From assembly GCA_934539585.1 (NCBI GenBank), contig CAKTCT010000007.1:1-64000 (forward strand): a stretch of DNA of 64,000 nt. The letters are read 5' to 3'. Source of the stretch: an uncultured Oscillospiraceae bacterium (GTDB taxonomy: Bacteria > Bacillota > Clostridia > Oscillospirales > Ruminococcaceae). Under the pieces are notes generated by a model. It had not been told where the DNA came from. It ran no database searches and saw nothing but the letters and a program-made list of their open reading frames with translations. Position 1 is the stretch's first letter, and every line of letters begins with the position of its first letter. The position numbers and the translations under genes are program-made. This document shows positions 6,563-15,251 of the stretch, piece by piece.

Positions 6563-8089
6563 TCAGGGGTTGGGGCGCTTGCCCCGGTGGATGAGAAAGA
6601 GGATGCCGAAAAGCAGGAGGGCTCCCAGCACGACGCCTATGGCCAGTCCCAGGCTGCCGGCGAGGATGTTTTTCCGCTTGATGATCTCCTCGTGGTCGGA
6701 GGAGTCGGAGCTTTCGGAGGGGGTGGAGGAGTCCTCGTCGGGGGGCTGGGAGGAGGAGGCGTCCTGGGCCTGGATGGCGGTGCGGAGGACGTATCCGCTG
6801 CGGCTGCCTTTCAGGGAGACCAGGGCCAGGATGGCCTGTTCCGTGGCCTGTTCTTCGGGGACGCCGTCCAGCTCGGCGGAGAAGCCGCCGTCCTCGGTGC
6901 GGTAGGTCAGGAGGGCGTCCAGAGGGCTGCCCCCGGGTTTGGTGAAGTCGGCGCCGTCGGGGGAAAGGCCCGCGGCGCAGAGGGCTGTCAGCACGGCGGC
7001 AGTGGTCCGGCCGGAGGAGTAGGTCTCGCTGCCGGTGAAGCCGCCGCCGGGGAGCTGTTCCGCGGAAAGGTAGGAGAAGCCCTCCTGGACGGCGTTCCGG
7101 ATCTCGTCCAGGCCGGTGTAGCGGGAAAGGGCGGTGATGGCGCAGGCAGTGAGGTAGGCGGAGCTGTCTTCTCCCCGGGAGGGGGCGAAGCCGCCGTCGT
7201 CGTTCTGGGCCCCCAGGATCACGGCCCGGAGGGTGGAGCGGGTGTTGATGCCGTCAGAGGGGAGGGAATAGCCGTTGGAGTCTGCGGCCAGAAGGGCCAG
7301 GATGGCTCCGTAGCTGCCGCCCCGGGAAATGTCGGGGTAGTTGGAAAGGGTGGTCATCAGGTTGGTCCCGGAGACGTTGCCGGCGTAGATGCCGCAGAAG
7401 GTCACGGCCAGGATGTCCGAGGCAACGGAGGCGGCGGTCTCATAGGACTGCTCCTCCAGGACGGATTGAATCAGTTCGTCGATGTCCTGGTAATCCACGG
7501 AGACACCGGCGGAGCCCAGGCTGGTAAAGCGGCTGTTCCGGGTTCCATTGCTGCGGAGCCAGGAACATGCGCCGGAAAGGGCGTTGGCGCAGGCGTCGTT
7601 CCAGAGGGCGGAGGTAACGGCCGGGGCCACCTCCGGGAGGAGTTCTTCGGTACCGGAATCCGGGCGCTCGCCAACGGGGTGGTAAATCCACTCCACGCGG
7701 TCGCCGTCGGCAAGGGGCGGGAGGGGGCTTTCCGTGATGGTGACGCCGTTGGTTTGCAGGTTCCAGACGCCGTCGCCGCCGATGAGGCGGGTCTGGCCGT
7801 TTTCCTCCAGGGTGACGGCCAGGAGGGTGTCTTCGGACATCTGGAAGCCGGTGAGGTAGGCGTATTTCTGAAGAATGGGGAGCAAGCCCGCCGCGGTGGT
7901 CCCGCTGGGGCAGGAGAGGGTCAGGGGTTGGACCAGGTATTGGTTGTCCGCGTTTTCCCGGATGCTGACAGACACGGAAATCGGGGGTTCGTCCCCGGGA
8001 GGTTCCTCGGCGTGGACGGACGGGATTTGCAGCAGCGTCAGCAGGAGGCAGAGGAGGATGCCGCAGATCCGTCTATGCTGCGTTTTCAC
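6563..8089 (-). CDS. Surface protein with DUF4430 and prenyltransferase-like repeats
   Basis: 508 residues. Signal peptide 1-27 (CGILLCLLLTLLQIPSVHA). About 35-125 resembles DUF4430, the transcobalamin C-terminal-like beta domain (LSCPSGTTAAGLLPILQKYA). About 190-440 is an alpha/alpha toroid of prenyltransferase/squalene-oxidase-type repeats (AVILGAQNDDGGFAPS, LSAEQLPGGGFTG, ALLTYRTEDGGFSAE). A Ser/Asp/Pro-rich linker (445-468) leads to one membrane helix (about 475-499) and a basic tail, so it is membrane anchored and faces out. Transcobalamin and intrinsic factor combine the same two folds, so cobamide or similar ligand capture is possible but unproven. The start is GTG with GGAGA 7 nt upstream. 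Confidence 0.8.
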   Translation of the reverse strand: MKTQHRRICGILLCLLLTLLQIPSVHAEEPPGDEPPISVSVSIRENADNQYLVQPLTLSCPSGTTAAGLLPILQKYAYLTGFQMSEDTLLAVTLEENGQTRLIGGDGVWNLQTNGVTITESPLPPLADGDRVEWIYHPVGERPDSGTEELLPEVAPAVTSALWNDACANALSGACSWLRSNGTRNSRFTSLGSAGVSVDYQDIDELIQSVLEEQSYETAASVASDILAVTFCGIYAGNVSGTNLMTTLSNYPDISRGGSYGAILALLAADSNGYSLPSDGINTRSTLRAVILGAQNDDGGFAPSRGEDSSAYLTACAITALSRYTGLDEIRNAVQEGFSYLSAEQLPGGGFTGSETYSSGRTTAAVLTALCAAGLSPDGADFTKPGGSPLDALLTYRTEDGGFSAELDGVPEEQATEQAILALVSLKGSRSGYVLRTAIQAQDASSSQPPDEDSSTPSESSDSSDHEEIIKRKNILAGSLGLAIGVVLGALLLFGILFLIHRGKRPNP

Positions 8090-8163
8090 TTGTGTATCTC
8101 CGTTTGCCCGGCGCTTTTTTCCAAAGCGGGGCGGGCCGTTTCGATGGGTGTTCTTCTGTATTT

Positions 8164-8192
8164 ATTATAACGAATCTCCGGAGGTTTTTCCA
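8164..8192 (-). promoter_or_regulatory. Promoter of the DUF4430 surface-protein gene
   Basis: On the minus strand TGGAAA (8192-8187), 17 bp, TATAAT (8169-8164), about 75 bp before the GTG start. The -10 is perfect; the -35 matches four of six positions. Confidence 0.65.
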
Positions 8193-8390
8193 GTAATAAT
8201 TGCGTAAAAAGGAAAGTTTTGTAGCACTCACCAATTGCCTTGGGAGGTTTTCGGGCGATTCGACAGCTTCCTGCAAATTTTGCGGTGGGTTTTGTTGATT
8301 CTGCTTATCAGAATTTGCGGCGGGGGAAAATACGGGGCGGAAGGGATTTTGGAAAAAAGAAAATTTTTGTAAATCTTGTGCGGTTTTTCG

Positions 8391-8419
8391 TTGCAATTTC
8401 AAATCCTATCCTGTATAAT
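8391..8419 (+). promoter_or_regulatory. Promoter of the lrp-azlCD operon
   Basis: TTGCAA (8391-8396), 17-bp spacer, TATAAT (8414-8419), 41 bp before the Lrp start codon. Confidence 0.75.
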
Positions 8420-8460
8420 TACAGATGGATGAAACAATCGGTTGAAAGCGAGGCTATTTT

Positions 8461-8952
8461 ATGATTACTCTCGATAACAGCGATAAAGCGATTCTCCGGG
8501 AGCTGCAGGCGGACGCATCCATTTCCAACCTGGAGCTGTCCAAGAAGATCGGGCTTTCCCCCTCGGCCTGCCTGACCCGGACCAAGAACCTCCGGGAATC
8601 CGGGGTCATCAAGCAGTTCACCACCATCATCGACGAAAAGAAACTGGGGATGAACACCATCGCCTTTGTGCTGGTGAACCTGGCTCCCATGAACCGGGAC
8701 AGCATCAAGTCCTTTATGGAGGACGTGAACCGGTACCCGGAGATCCAGGAGTGCTACACCCTGACGGGGAGCCACGACTTCCTTCTGAAGATCGTGGCCC
8801 GGGACACCCAGTCCTACCGGGATTTTATCATCGACAACCTGACGGCCAGCCCCATTATCAGCTCGGTGGAGTCGCTGGTGGTCCTGGGCGTGGAAAAGCG
8901 GACCACTTCGGTGCCGGTGGAGCTTTCCGGAGATGGCAAGCGTGAGAAATAA
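8461..8952 (+). CDS. Lrp/AsnC-family regulator (AzlB-like)
   Basis: 163 residues. N-terminal helix-turn-helix (about 4-55: LDNSDKAILRELQADASISN, then LELSKKIGLSPSACLTR) and a C-terminal RAM/ligand domain (about 70-150) with the family pattern ECYTLTGSHDFLLKI. Lrp proteins bind amino acids and form octamers. Its 3' end overlaps azlC by 20 nt, the same arrangement as Bacillus azlB-azlC-azlD, where the Lrp-like AzlB controls branched-chain amino-acid export. I infer the same role here. Confidence 0.88.
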   Translation: MITLDNSDKAILRELQADASISNLELSKKIGLSPSACLTRTKNLRESGVIKQFTTIIDEKKLGMNTIAFVLVNLAPMNRDSIKSFMEDVNRYPEIQECYTLTGSHDFLLKIVARDTQSYRDFIIDNLTASPIISSVESLVVLGVEKRTTSVPVELSGDGKREK

Positions 8953-9655
8953 CCCCATCGGAAAGGCTTTCCGTGCGGCGTTTCCTCACACCCTTCCCAT
9001 TCTGGCGGGATTTCTCTTTCTGGGCATGGCTTACGGCATCCTGGTATACAGCAAGGGCTTCGGGTGGCCCTGGACCCTGCTGATGTGCACCACCATCTTC
9101 GCGAGCTCCATGGAGTTTGTGACGGTGGGGCTGCTGGCGGGGGCTTTTCATCCGGCCTATGCCTATTTCCTGACCCTGATGGTCAATGCGCGGCATCTTT
9201 TTTACGGCATTTCCATGTTGGACAAGTACCGGGGGGCCGGGTGGAAGAAGTTCTTCCTGGTCTTCGGCATGTGCGACGAGACGTTTTACGTCAACTGCTC
9301 GGTGGAGCCCCCGGAGGGGGTGGACGCCGGGTGGTTCCGGCTGTTTGTTACCTGGCTCAATTACCTGTACTGGGTCTGCGGCGCGATGCTGGGGAGTCTG
9401 GCCGGGGCGTTTGTGCCCTTTGACACCACCGGCATCGATTTTGCCATGACGGCGCTGTTTGTGGTGATCTTCCTGAACCAGTGGATGGAGGCCAAAGAGC
9501 ACCGGCCGGCCCTCATCGGGCTGGGGGCCTCCCTGGTCTGCCTGGCTGTTTTCGGGGCGGACCGGTTCATTCTTCCGGCCATGGCGCTGATTCTCCTGCT
9601 GCTGACGGCCTTCCGGCGGAAGCTGGAGCCGGAGAAGGGAGGGGAATCGGTATGA
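8933..9655 (+). CDS. azlC: AzlC-family branched-chain amino acid exporter subunit
   Basis: 240 residues with about six membrane helices. AzlC hallmarks: FRAAFPHTLPILAGFLFLGM near the start, FASSMEFVTVGLLAG (about 56-70) and 'MVNARHLFYGISML' (about 83-96). AzlC and AzlD together export branched-chain amino acids and the analogue 4-azaleucine in Bacillus. Overlaps the Lrp gene by 20 nt and azlD by 4 nt (ATGA). Confidence 0.9.
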   Translation: MASVRNNPIGKAFRAAFPHTLPILAGFLFLGMAYGILVYSKGFGWPWTLLMCTTIFASSMEFVTVGLLAGAFHPAYAYFLTLMVNARHLFYGISMLDKYRGAGWKKFFLVFGMCDETFYVNCSVEPPEGVDAGWFRLFVTWLNYLYWVCGAMLGSLAGAFVPFDTTGIDFAMTALFVVIFLNQWMEAKEHRPALIGLGASLVCLAVFGADRFILPAMALILLLLTAFRRKLEPEKGGESV

Positions 9656-9978
9656 CTACAACGCAGATGCTCCTGACGGTGGGGGCGGTGGTCCTGGGGA
9701 CCATGACCACCCGGTTCCTGCCGTTTCTGATCTTTCCGGCCAGCAGGCCCACCCCAAAGTACGTGCAGTATCTGGGGAAGGTGCTGCCTTATGCGGTCAT
9801 CGGACTGCTGGTGGTGTATTGCTTCAAGGGCGTTTCCGTGACGGAGGCTCCCCACGGGCTGCCGGAGCTCATCGGCGCGGCGGTGGTGGCGGGGCTTCAT
9901 CTGTGGAAGCGGAACATGCTCCTGTCCATCGGCGTGGGAACGGTGGTGTACATGCTGCTGGTGCAGCTGGTTTTCTGA
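9652..9978 (+). CDS. azlD: AzlD-family small subunit
   Basis: 108 residues, three to four membrane helices. The AzlD pattern TTRFLPFLIF near residues 19-28 and the LGKVLPYAVIGLLVVYC helix are clear. The frame is open far upstream inside azlC, but the start at ATG 9652 overlaps the azlC stop and follows GAGAAGGGAGGGG, which decides it. The partner subunit of AzlC. Confidence 0.88.
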   Translation: MTTTQMLLTVGAVVLGTMTTRFLPFLIFPASRPTPKYVQYLGKVLPYAVIGLLVVYCFKGVSVTEAPHGLPELIGAAVVAGLHLWKRNMLLSIGVGTVVYMLLVQLVF

Positions 9979-9990
9979 CGGAGGAACGGG

Positions 9991-10884
9991 ATGAATCGAA
10001 TCTGGAAAAGGGCTGCGGCCCTTCTTTTGGGAGCCGCGGCGGCGGTCTCCATGGCGGCTCCGGTGGGGGCCGCCTGGCGGAAGGACGCCTTCGGGCGGTG
10101 GAGCTACCGGCAGAACGGCGTCTCCCTGACCGGGTGGCAGCGGCTGGACGGGACGTGGTACTACTTCGACGGGGCCGGGATCATGCAGACCGGCTGGGTC
10201 CGGGCCGGAGGCGTCTGGTACTACTGCGACGCCGGCGGGGCCATGGCCACGGGATGGCGGTGGGTCAACGGCCGGTGGTACTATCTGAATCCCAACGGCT
10301 CCATGAAAACCGGGTGGCTGCTCTGGAAAGGCGATTGGTACTATCTGGACGGCAGCGGCGCTATGGTCACGGGGTGGCGGACGATAGGGGAGAAGACCTA
10401 CTATCTGGACGGAAGCGGACGGATGGCCACAGGGGCGGTGCTCCTGGACGGGACGCTGTACGTCTTCGGCGACGACGGGGCCCTGACCGGGGACCCGGAC
10501 CAGGCGGCCTGGTCCGCACGGGTGCTGGAGCTGGTCAACGAGGCCCGGGCGGAGGCGGGAGTATCGCCTCTGGCGCCGTCGGCGACCCTGCAGGCGGCGG
10601 CTGCGGTCCGGGCCAGGGAGTGCGCGGAGCAGTTCAGCCACACCCGGCCCGACGGGACGCCATGGAACACCATCTTCCGGGAATATCCCCAGGCGTCGGG
10701 GACCCTGGGGGAGAATCTGGCGGAGAACTACTTCTCCCCGGAGGACGTGGTGGCGGCCTGGCTGGCTTCTCAGGGGCACCGGGCCAACCTGCTGAACCCC
10801 GATTTCAACTATCTGGGCACGGCGTTTTACCGGAGCGAGAGCAGCATCGAGTGGGCCCAGCTCTTTGCCCAGACCATGCGGTGA
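9991..10884 (+). CDS. Secreted CAP/SCP protein with wall-binding repeats
   Basis: 297 residues. Signal peptide 1-27 ending AAPVGAA. Residues about 28-165 hold six repeats of the choline/glucan-binding type, each with an aromatic core (GTWYYFD, GVWYYCD, GRWYYLN, GDWYYLD, KTYYLD, LYVFG) and TGW spacers. Residues about 172-297 are a CAP/SCP (PR-1-like) domain with FSHTRPDGT, LGENLAENYFS and GHRANLLNP, including the His and Glu positions of the CAP cavity. It likely sits on wall polymers. GGAGG lies before the ATG, 12 nt after azlD, so it may be co-transcribed. Confidence 0.88.
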   Translation: MNRIWKRAAALLLGAAAAVSMAAPVGAAWRKDAFGRWSYRQNGVSLTGWQRLDGTWYYFDGAGIMQTGWVRAGGVWYYCDAGGAMATGWRWVNGRWYYLNPNGSMKTGWLLWKGDWYYLDGSGAMVTGWRTIGEKTYYLDGSGRMATGAVLLDGTLYVFGDDGALTGDPDQAAWSARVLELVNEARAEAGVSPLAPSATLQAAAAVRARECAEQFSHTRPDGTPWNTIFREYPQASGTLGENLAENYFSPEDVVAAWLASQGHRANLLNPDFNYLGTAFYRSESSIEWAQLFAQTMR

Positions 10885-10995
10885 CGCACCTCCCCTTCCG
10901 GGGTCCGGCGGATTTCTGCCGGGCGGCGGAGGGGGATTTTTTCGCCCAAAAGACGGGGTCCGGAAGAAAATTCCCATAAAATTCGCAAGTTTCCC

Positions 10996-11024
10996 TTTAC
11001 TTTAGGGGGAAGATAGGGTACAAT
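10996..11024 (+). promoter_or_regulatory. Promoter of the pyrH-frr-uppS operon
   Basis: TTTACT (10996-11001), 17-bp spacer, TACAAT (11019-11024), 34 bp before the pyrH ATG. Confidence 0.6.
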
Positions 11025-11058
11025 ATACCTGTATAAATTTGCGAATGGAGTGTCAACT

Positions 11059-11769
11059 ATGGAGCCTAAATATCGGAGAGTGCTTCTGAAGCTCAGCGGC
11101 GAAGCCCTGGCGGGGGAGAAACATTTCGGTTTGGATTACGACGTGATTCGTCCCATCTGCCAGGCGATCAAGGAGTGCGTCGACATGGGCGCGCAGATCG
11201 CGGTGGTCGTGGGCGGAGGAAACTTCTGGCGGGGCCGCGACAGCGGTTCCATGGACCGCACTCGGGCGGACCACATCGGGATGCTGGGGACCACCATGAA
11301 CGCCCTGGCTGTGGCGGACGTCCTGGAGGAGACCGGCGTGCCGGTCCGGGTCCAGACGGCCATTGCCATGCAGCAGGTGGCGGAGCCCTACATCCGCAAC
11401 CGGGCGGTGCGGCACCTGGAAAAGGGCCGGGTGGTGATCTTCGGATGCGGAACGGGCAACCCGTTCTTCTCCACGGATACGGCGGCTTCCCTCCGGGCGG
11501 CGGAAATCGGCGCGGACATCGTGCTGAAGGCCACCATGGTGGACGGCATCTACGACAAGGACCCCCACAAGTTCCCCGACGCGGTGAAGTACGATACCCT
11601 GACCTTCAGCCAGGTCCTGACCCAGAATCTGGCGGTGATGGACGCCACGGCGGCTTCCATGTGCAAGGACAACGGTCTGCCGCTTCTGGTCTTTAACCTG
11701 GCGGAGCCCGGCAACATCGTTGCGGCGGTAAAAGGCGAAAAAGTTGGCACCCTGGTGATCGCTGAATAA
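11059..11769 (+). CDS. pyrH: UMP kinase
   Basis: Phosphorylates UMP to UDP in the cytoplasm. About 236 residues, normal length for this amino-acid-kinase fold. Visible motifs: VLLKLSGEALAG, VVVGGGNFWRG, ADHIGMLGTTMNALAV (UMP and effector site) and KATMVDGIYDKDPHK (ATP). The GTG at 11050 is in frame, but GGAG at 11047-11050 sits 8 nt before ATG 11059 and favours the shorter MEPKYRRVLLKLSG start. First of a translation and envelope gene string (frr, uppS, cdsA). Confidence 0.96.
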   Translation: MEPKYRRVLLKLSGEALAGEKHFGLDYDVIRPICQAIKECVDMGAQIAVVVGGGNFWRGRDSGSMDRTRADHIGMLGTTMNALAVADVLEETGVPVRVQTAIAMQQVAEPYIRNRAVRHLEKGRVVIFGCGTGNPFFSTDTAASLRAAEIGADIVLKATMVDGIYDKDPHKFPDAVKYDTLTFSQVLTQNLAVMDATAASMCKDNGLPLLVFNLAEPGNIVAAVKGEKVGTLVIAE

Positions 11770-11789
11770 CAAGAAGGGATGAACAGAAA

Positions 11790-12344
11790 ATGAAAGAGCA
11801 GTTGAAAAAAGCAGAAGAAAAGATGCAGAAGACCCTGACCTCTCTGGACAAGGAATACGCCGCTGTCCGGGCGGGCCGCGCCAATCCCGCGGTGCTGGAC
11901 AAGGTGACGGTGGACTACTACGGCGTGCCCACCCCCATCAACCAGATGGCCGCCATTTCCGTGCCCGAGGCCCGGCTCCTGGTGATCCAGCCCTGGGACC
12001 TGTCCACCCTGAAATCCATTGAGAAGGCGATCCTGACCTCCGATCTGGGCTTCAACCCCAACAACGACGGCAAGGTGCTGCGGATCATGTTCCCGCCCCT
12101 GACCGAGGAGCGCCGCCGGGACCTGGCCAAGGATATCCGCAAGTACGGCGAGGAGGCCAAGGTGGCCATCCGCTCCATCCGCCGGGACCTGATGGAGAAG
12201 CTCAAGGCCATGAAGAAGGACGGCGAGCTCACCGAGGACGACCTGAAGGACGGCGAGAAGGAAGCCCAGAAGCTCACCGACAAGTACTGCAAGGACATCG
12301 ACGGGATGACCGAGAAAAAAGAAAAGGAAATTATGGAGCTGTAA
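11790..12344 (+). CDS. frr: Ribosome recycling factor
   Basis: 184 residues, standard length. Splits post-termination ribosomes with EF-G. Family signatures AVRAGRANPAVLDKVTVDYYG (around 27-47), PTPINQMA, and PPLTEERRRDLAK with the long C-terminal helical arm. AAGGGATGAACAG precedes ATG. 20 nt after pyrH and 1 nt before uppS. Confidence 0.97.
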   Translation: MKEQLKKAEEKMQKTLTSLDKEYAAVRAGRANPAVLDKVTVDYYGVPTPINQMAAISVPEARLLVIQPWDLSTLKSIEKAILTSDLGFNPNNDGKVLRIMFPPLTEERRRDLAKDIRKYGEEAKVAIRSIRRDLMEKLKAMKKDGELTEDDLKDGEKEAQKLTDKYCKDIDGMTEKKEKEIMEL

Positions 12345-12345
12345 G

Positions 12346-13056
12346 ATGCCGGATTTTTCGAATCTGCCGGTCCATGTGGGGATCATCATGGACGGCAACG
12401 GCCGCTGGGCCAAGCGCCGGGGGCTCCCCCGGAAGATGGGCCACAAGGCCGGGGCGGAGACCTTCCGGACCATTGTCCGGTACGCCAACCGCATCGGCTT
12501 ACAGTATCTGACCATGTACGTCTTTTCCACGGAAAACTGGTCCCGGCCCAAGGACGAGGTGGACTCCATCATGAAGCTCTTCCGGAACTATCTGGACGAC
12601 GTGGACAACTATCGTTCGGAGAACATCCGCATCCGGTTTCTGGGGGACCTGTCGGTTTTTGACGAGCCCATGCAGGCCAAGATGGCCGACATCCGGGAGA
12701 CCAGCAGGGACAACACCGGTCTGACCTTGAATCTGGCGGTGAACTACGGCGGCCGCAGCGAGCTGACCATGGCGGCGGCGAAACTGGCCTCCGACGCGGT
12801 CAAGGGGCTCATCAGGCCCGAGGAGATCACCCAGCAGGCCCTGGCCGACCGGCTGTACACCCAGGGGGAGCCGGACGTGGACCTGGTCATCCGGCCCAGC
12901 GGGGAATACCGCCTGTCCAACTTCCTGATCTGGCAGTGCGCCTACGCGGAATACGTCTTTATGGACGAGATCCTTTGGCCGGACTTCAGGCCGGCGGATC
13001 TGGACCGGGCGCTGGAGGAGTTCCAGCATCGCAGCCGGCGTTTCGGCGGCGTTTGA
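12346..13056 (+). CDS. uppS: Undecaprenyl diphosphate synthase
   Basis: 236 residues, cis-prenyltransferase that builds the C55 lipid carrier for peptidoglycan. Catalytic Asp16 in IIMDGNGRWAKRRG (13-26), STENWSRP, LNLAVNYGGRSEL and the substrate loop DLVIRPSGEYRLSNFLIWQ are all present. GGAG of the overlapping frr tail serves as ribosome site, 7 nt upstream. Works with dxr and ispG downstream, which make its isoprenoid precursors. Confidence 0.96.
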   Translation: MPDFSNLPVHVGIIMDGNGRWAKRRGLPRKMGHKAGAETFRTIVRYANRIGLQYLTMYVFSTENWSRPKDEVDSIMKLFRNYLDDVDNYRSENIRIRFLGDLSVFDEPMQAKMADIRETSRDNTGLTLNLAVNYGGRSELTMAAAKLASDAVKGLIRPEEITQQALADRLYTQGEPDVDLVIRPSGEYRLSNFLIWQCAYAEYVFMDEILWPDFRPADLDRALEEFQHRSRRFGGV

Positions 13057-13072
13057 TACGATACGGCAAGGG

Positions 13073-13119
13073 CGGGGCTGTCGATTCCCGGGCGGATACC
13101 GGCGGGAAGGGCAGCCCCG
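13073..13119. other. Inverted repeat in the uppS-cdsA spacer
   Basis: CGGGGCTG (13073-13080) pairs with CAGCCCCG (13112-13119) around a 31-nt loop containing a smaller GC-rich fold. There is no T-run, so it is not an ordinary terminator; it may protect or attenuate the message ahead of cdsA. Confidence 0.4.
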
Positions 13120-13177
13120 AACGGATTCTTTCATAAAAAGCGGGCGGAGGTTCCGTCCACGGAGGAAACGACATTTT

Positions 13178-14014
13178 ATGAAACAACGAGTAATTTCCGC
13201 AATGGTCGCCCTGTGTATTCTGGCGGCGGTGCTGTTCTGCTACAACACCCTGGTCCTGAACGCAGCCATTGCGCTGATTTCCGCAGTCGCCGTTTACGAG
13301 CTGCTCTGCGCCACCAAGTACGTCTCCAACCGGGGGATTGTGGCGGCTTCGCTGATCTATGCGGCGGTGGTGCCCTTTTTCGCGGTGGTGCCGGTGGATC
13401 GGTTCCCCATTTACGTGACGTTGGGGTACTTTGTCATTCTCTTTGCCATTCTGCTGACCCAGCACACCAAAGTGGAGTTTGAGGAAGTGACCACGGCGTT
13501 TTTCGTGTCCCTAGTGGTGCCGGTGGGCTTTTCCATTCTGGTGTACATCCGGGACCACTATGAGTACGGGCTGTTCTACACGCTGCTGGTCTGCGTGGCG
13601 GCGTGGATCGCCGACACGGCGGCCTATTTCGTGGGGAGAGCCTTTGGAAAGCACAAGCTCTGCCCGCTGATCAGCCCCCACAAGACCGTGGAAGGGGCCG
13701 TGGGAGGCGTGGTGTTCGCCGTGGGATTTTTCCTGCTGTTCTGCTGGGGGTACAGCGCCATTCTAGCCAGACAGGGGACGACGGTCCACATTTCCTACTG
13801 GGCGGCCACCATTGACGGCGCGGTCTGCGCGGTCATGGGCATCATCGGGGACCTGATGGCCTCGGTGGTCAAGCGCCAGCGGGGGATCAAGGACTTCGGC
13901 CACATCATGCCCGGCCACGGCGGCGTCATGGACCGGTTCGACAGCTTTCTGTTCGTCGCGCCGACGCTGTACCTGATTTTGCAGGTCCTGCCCATTTTTA
14001 CCACCATTTCCTGA
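13178..14014 (+). CDS. cdsA: Phosphatidate cytidylyltransferase
   Basis: 278 residues, about eight membrane helices. Makes CDP-diacylglycerol from phosphatidic acid and CTP. The C-terminal CdsA signature is intact: SVVKRQRGIKDFGHIMPGHG (about 227-246) followed by GVMDRFDS, with the metal-binding Asp. GGAGGAAACG precedes ATG. Same order as in Bacillus (uppS-cdsA-dxr-rseP). Confidence 0.95.
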   Translation: MKQRVISAMVALCILAAVLFCYNTLVLNAAIALISAVAVYELLCATKYVSNRGIVAASLIYAAVVPFFAVVPVDRFPIYVTLGYFVILFAILLTQHTKVEFEEVTTAFFVSLVVPVGFSILVYIRDHYEYGLFYTLLVCVAAWIADTAAYFVGRAFGKHKLCPLISPHKTVEGAVGGVVFAVGFFLLFCWGYSAILARQGTTVHISYWAATIDGAVCAVMGIIGDLMASVVKRQRGIKDFGHIMPGHGGVMDRFDSFLFVAPTLYLILQVLPIFTTIS

Positions 14015-14029
14015 TTCGGAGGCATCGTC

Positions 14030-15175
14030 ATGAATCGTCCCAGCGTCAGCATACTCGGCTCCACGGGGTCCATCGGAACCCAGGCTCTGGAGGTCTGCGC
14101 GGCCCACGGATTTCCCGTGGCGGCGCTGGCTGCTCGGAAAAGCGAGGAGCTTCTGGAGCAGCAGGTCCGGCGGTTCCGGCCGGGGCTGGTCTGCGTTTAT
14201 GACGAAGGGGCCTATCGGAGCATGAAGGTCCGGCTGGCGGACCTGGACGTCCGACTGGTCACGGGGATGGAGGGGCTCTGCGAGGCTGCGGCCCTTCCGG
14301 AAGCGGGGATCACCCTCAACGCCGTGGTGGGGATGATCGGTTTGCAGCCGACTCTGGCCGCCATCGCCGCCGGGAAGGACGTGGCTCTGGCCAACAAGGA
14401 AACTCTCGTCACCGGCGGGGAGCTGGTCATGAGGGCCGCAGCGGAAAAGGGCGTGAAAATCCTGCCGGTGGACAGCGAGCACTCGGCGATTTTTCAGTGC
14501 CTGCAAGGATATTCCGGCTGCAAGGTGAATAAAATCCTACTGACTGCCTCCGGGGGGCCGTTTTTCGGCAAGACCCGGGAGGAGCTGACCCATGTCACCG
14601 TGGCCCAGACCTTAAAGCACCCCAACTGGTCCATGGGGGCGAAAATCACCGTGGACAGCGCCACTTTGATGAACAAGGGCTTTGAGTGCATCGAGGCGGT
14701 GTGGCTGTTCGGCGTTTCGCCGGAGCAGGTGGAGGTGGTGATCCACCGGGAAAGCGTCATCCACTCCATGGTGGAGTTTGAGGATTACGCGGTTCTGGGG
14801 CAGCTGGGGGTTCCGGATATGAAAATCCCCATCCAGTACGCCCTGACCTATCCGGAGCGGCTGCCTTGCCCCACAAAGCGGCTGAACCTGTTCGACTACG
14901 GCACCCTGACCTTTGCAAGGCCGGACCCGGAGACCTTCTGCTGCCTGAAAGCGGCGCTGGAGGCCATCCGCCGGGGCGGGCTGTATCCCACGCTGGTCAA
15001 CGGGGCCAACGAGGAGCTGGTGCGGCTGTTTCTGGAGGGGAAGATTCCCTTCCTGAAAATCGGGGACACCGTCTGCCGGGCGCTGGAGCTGGACGGCTCC
15101 GGGGCGGTGACGGTGGAATCCATCCTGGACGCGGAGCAGCGGGCGCGGCGGTTCGTCCGGGAATCCTGCCAATGA
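14030..15175 (+). CDS. dxr: 1-deoxy-D-xylulose 5-phosphate reductoisomerase
   Basis: 381 residues. Second step of the MEP isoprenoid pathway (DXP to MEP, NADPH). GSTGSIGTQ (10-18) binds NADPH; PVDSEHSAIFQCLQG has the metal-site residues; SGGPF and HPNWSMGAKITVDSATLMNK form the active-site loop and catalytic core. GGAGG upstream. With ispG two genes on, it places two MEP-pathway enzymes in this operon. Confidence 0.97.
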   Translation: MNRPSVSILGSTGSIGTQALEVCAAHGFPVAALAARKSEELLEQQVRRFRPGLVCVYDEGAYRSMKVRLADLDVRLVTGMEGLCEAAALPEAGITLNAVVGMIGLQPTLAAIAAGKDVALANKETLVTGGELVMRAAAEKGVKILPVDSEHSAIFQCLQGYSGCKVNKILLTASGGPFFGKTREELTHVTVAQTLKHPNWSMGAKITVDSATLMNKGFECIEAVWLFGVSPEQVEVVIHRESVIHSMVEFEDYAVLGQLGVPDMKIPIQYALTYPERLPCPTKRLNLFDYGTLTFARPDPETFCCLKAALEAIRRGGLYPTLVNGANEELVRLFLEGKIPFLKIGDTVCRALELDGSGAVTVESILDAEQRARRFVRESCQ

Positions 15176-15251
15176 TTTTTGGCTGGAAACGGCCGTTTTG
15201 GGATAAAAAATCGGCTGTTTCGAGGCAGAAAACGGTATTTTGGAGGTTTGC

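Noticed and set aside
6551..8170. 539-codon plus-strand frame opposite the DUF4430 surface protein
   Set aside because: Gly/Val-rich shadow translation without domains; the minus strand has signal peptide, repeats, membrane anchor, promoter and ribosome site.
10886..10945. Terminator after the CAP protein
   Set aside because: CCGGC/GCCGG and CCTCC/GGAGG pairs exist before a T-run, but the stem is too interrupted to call with confidence.
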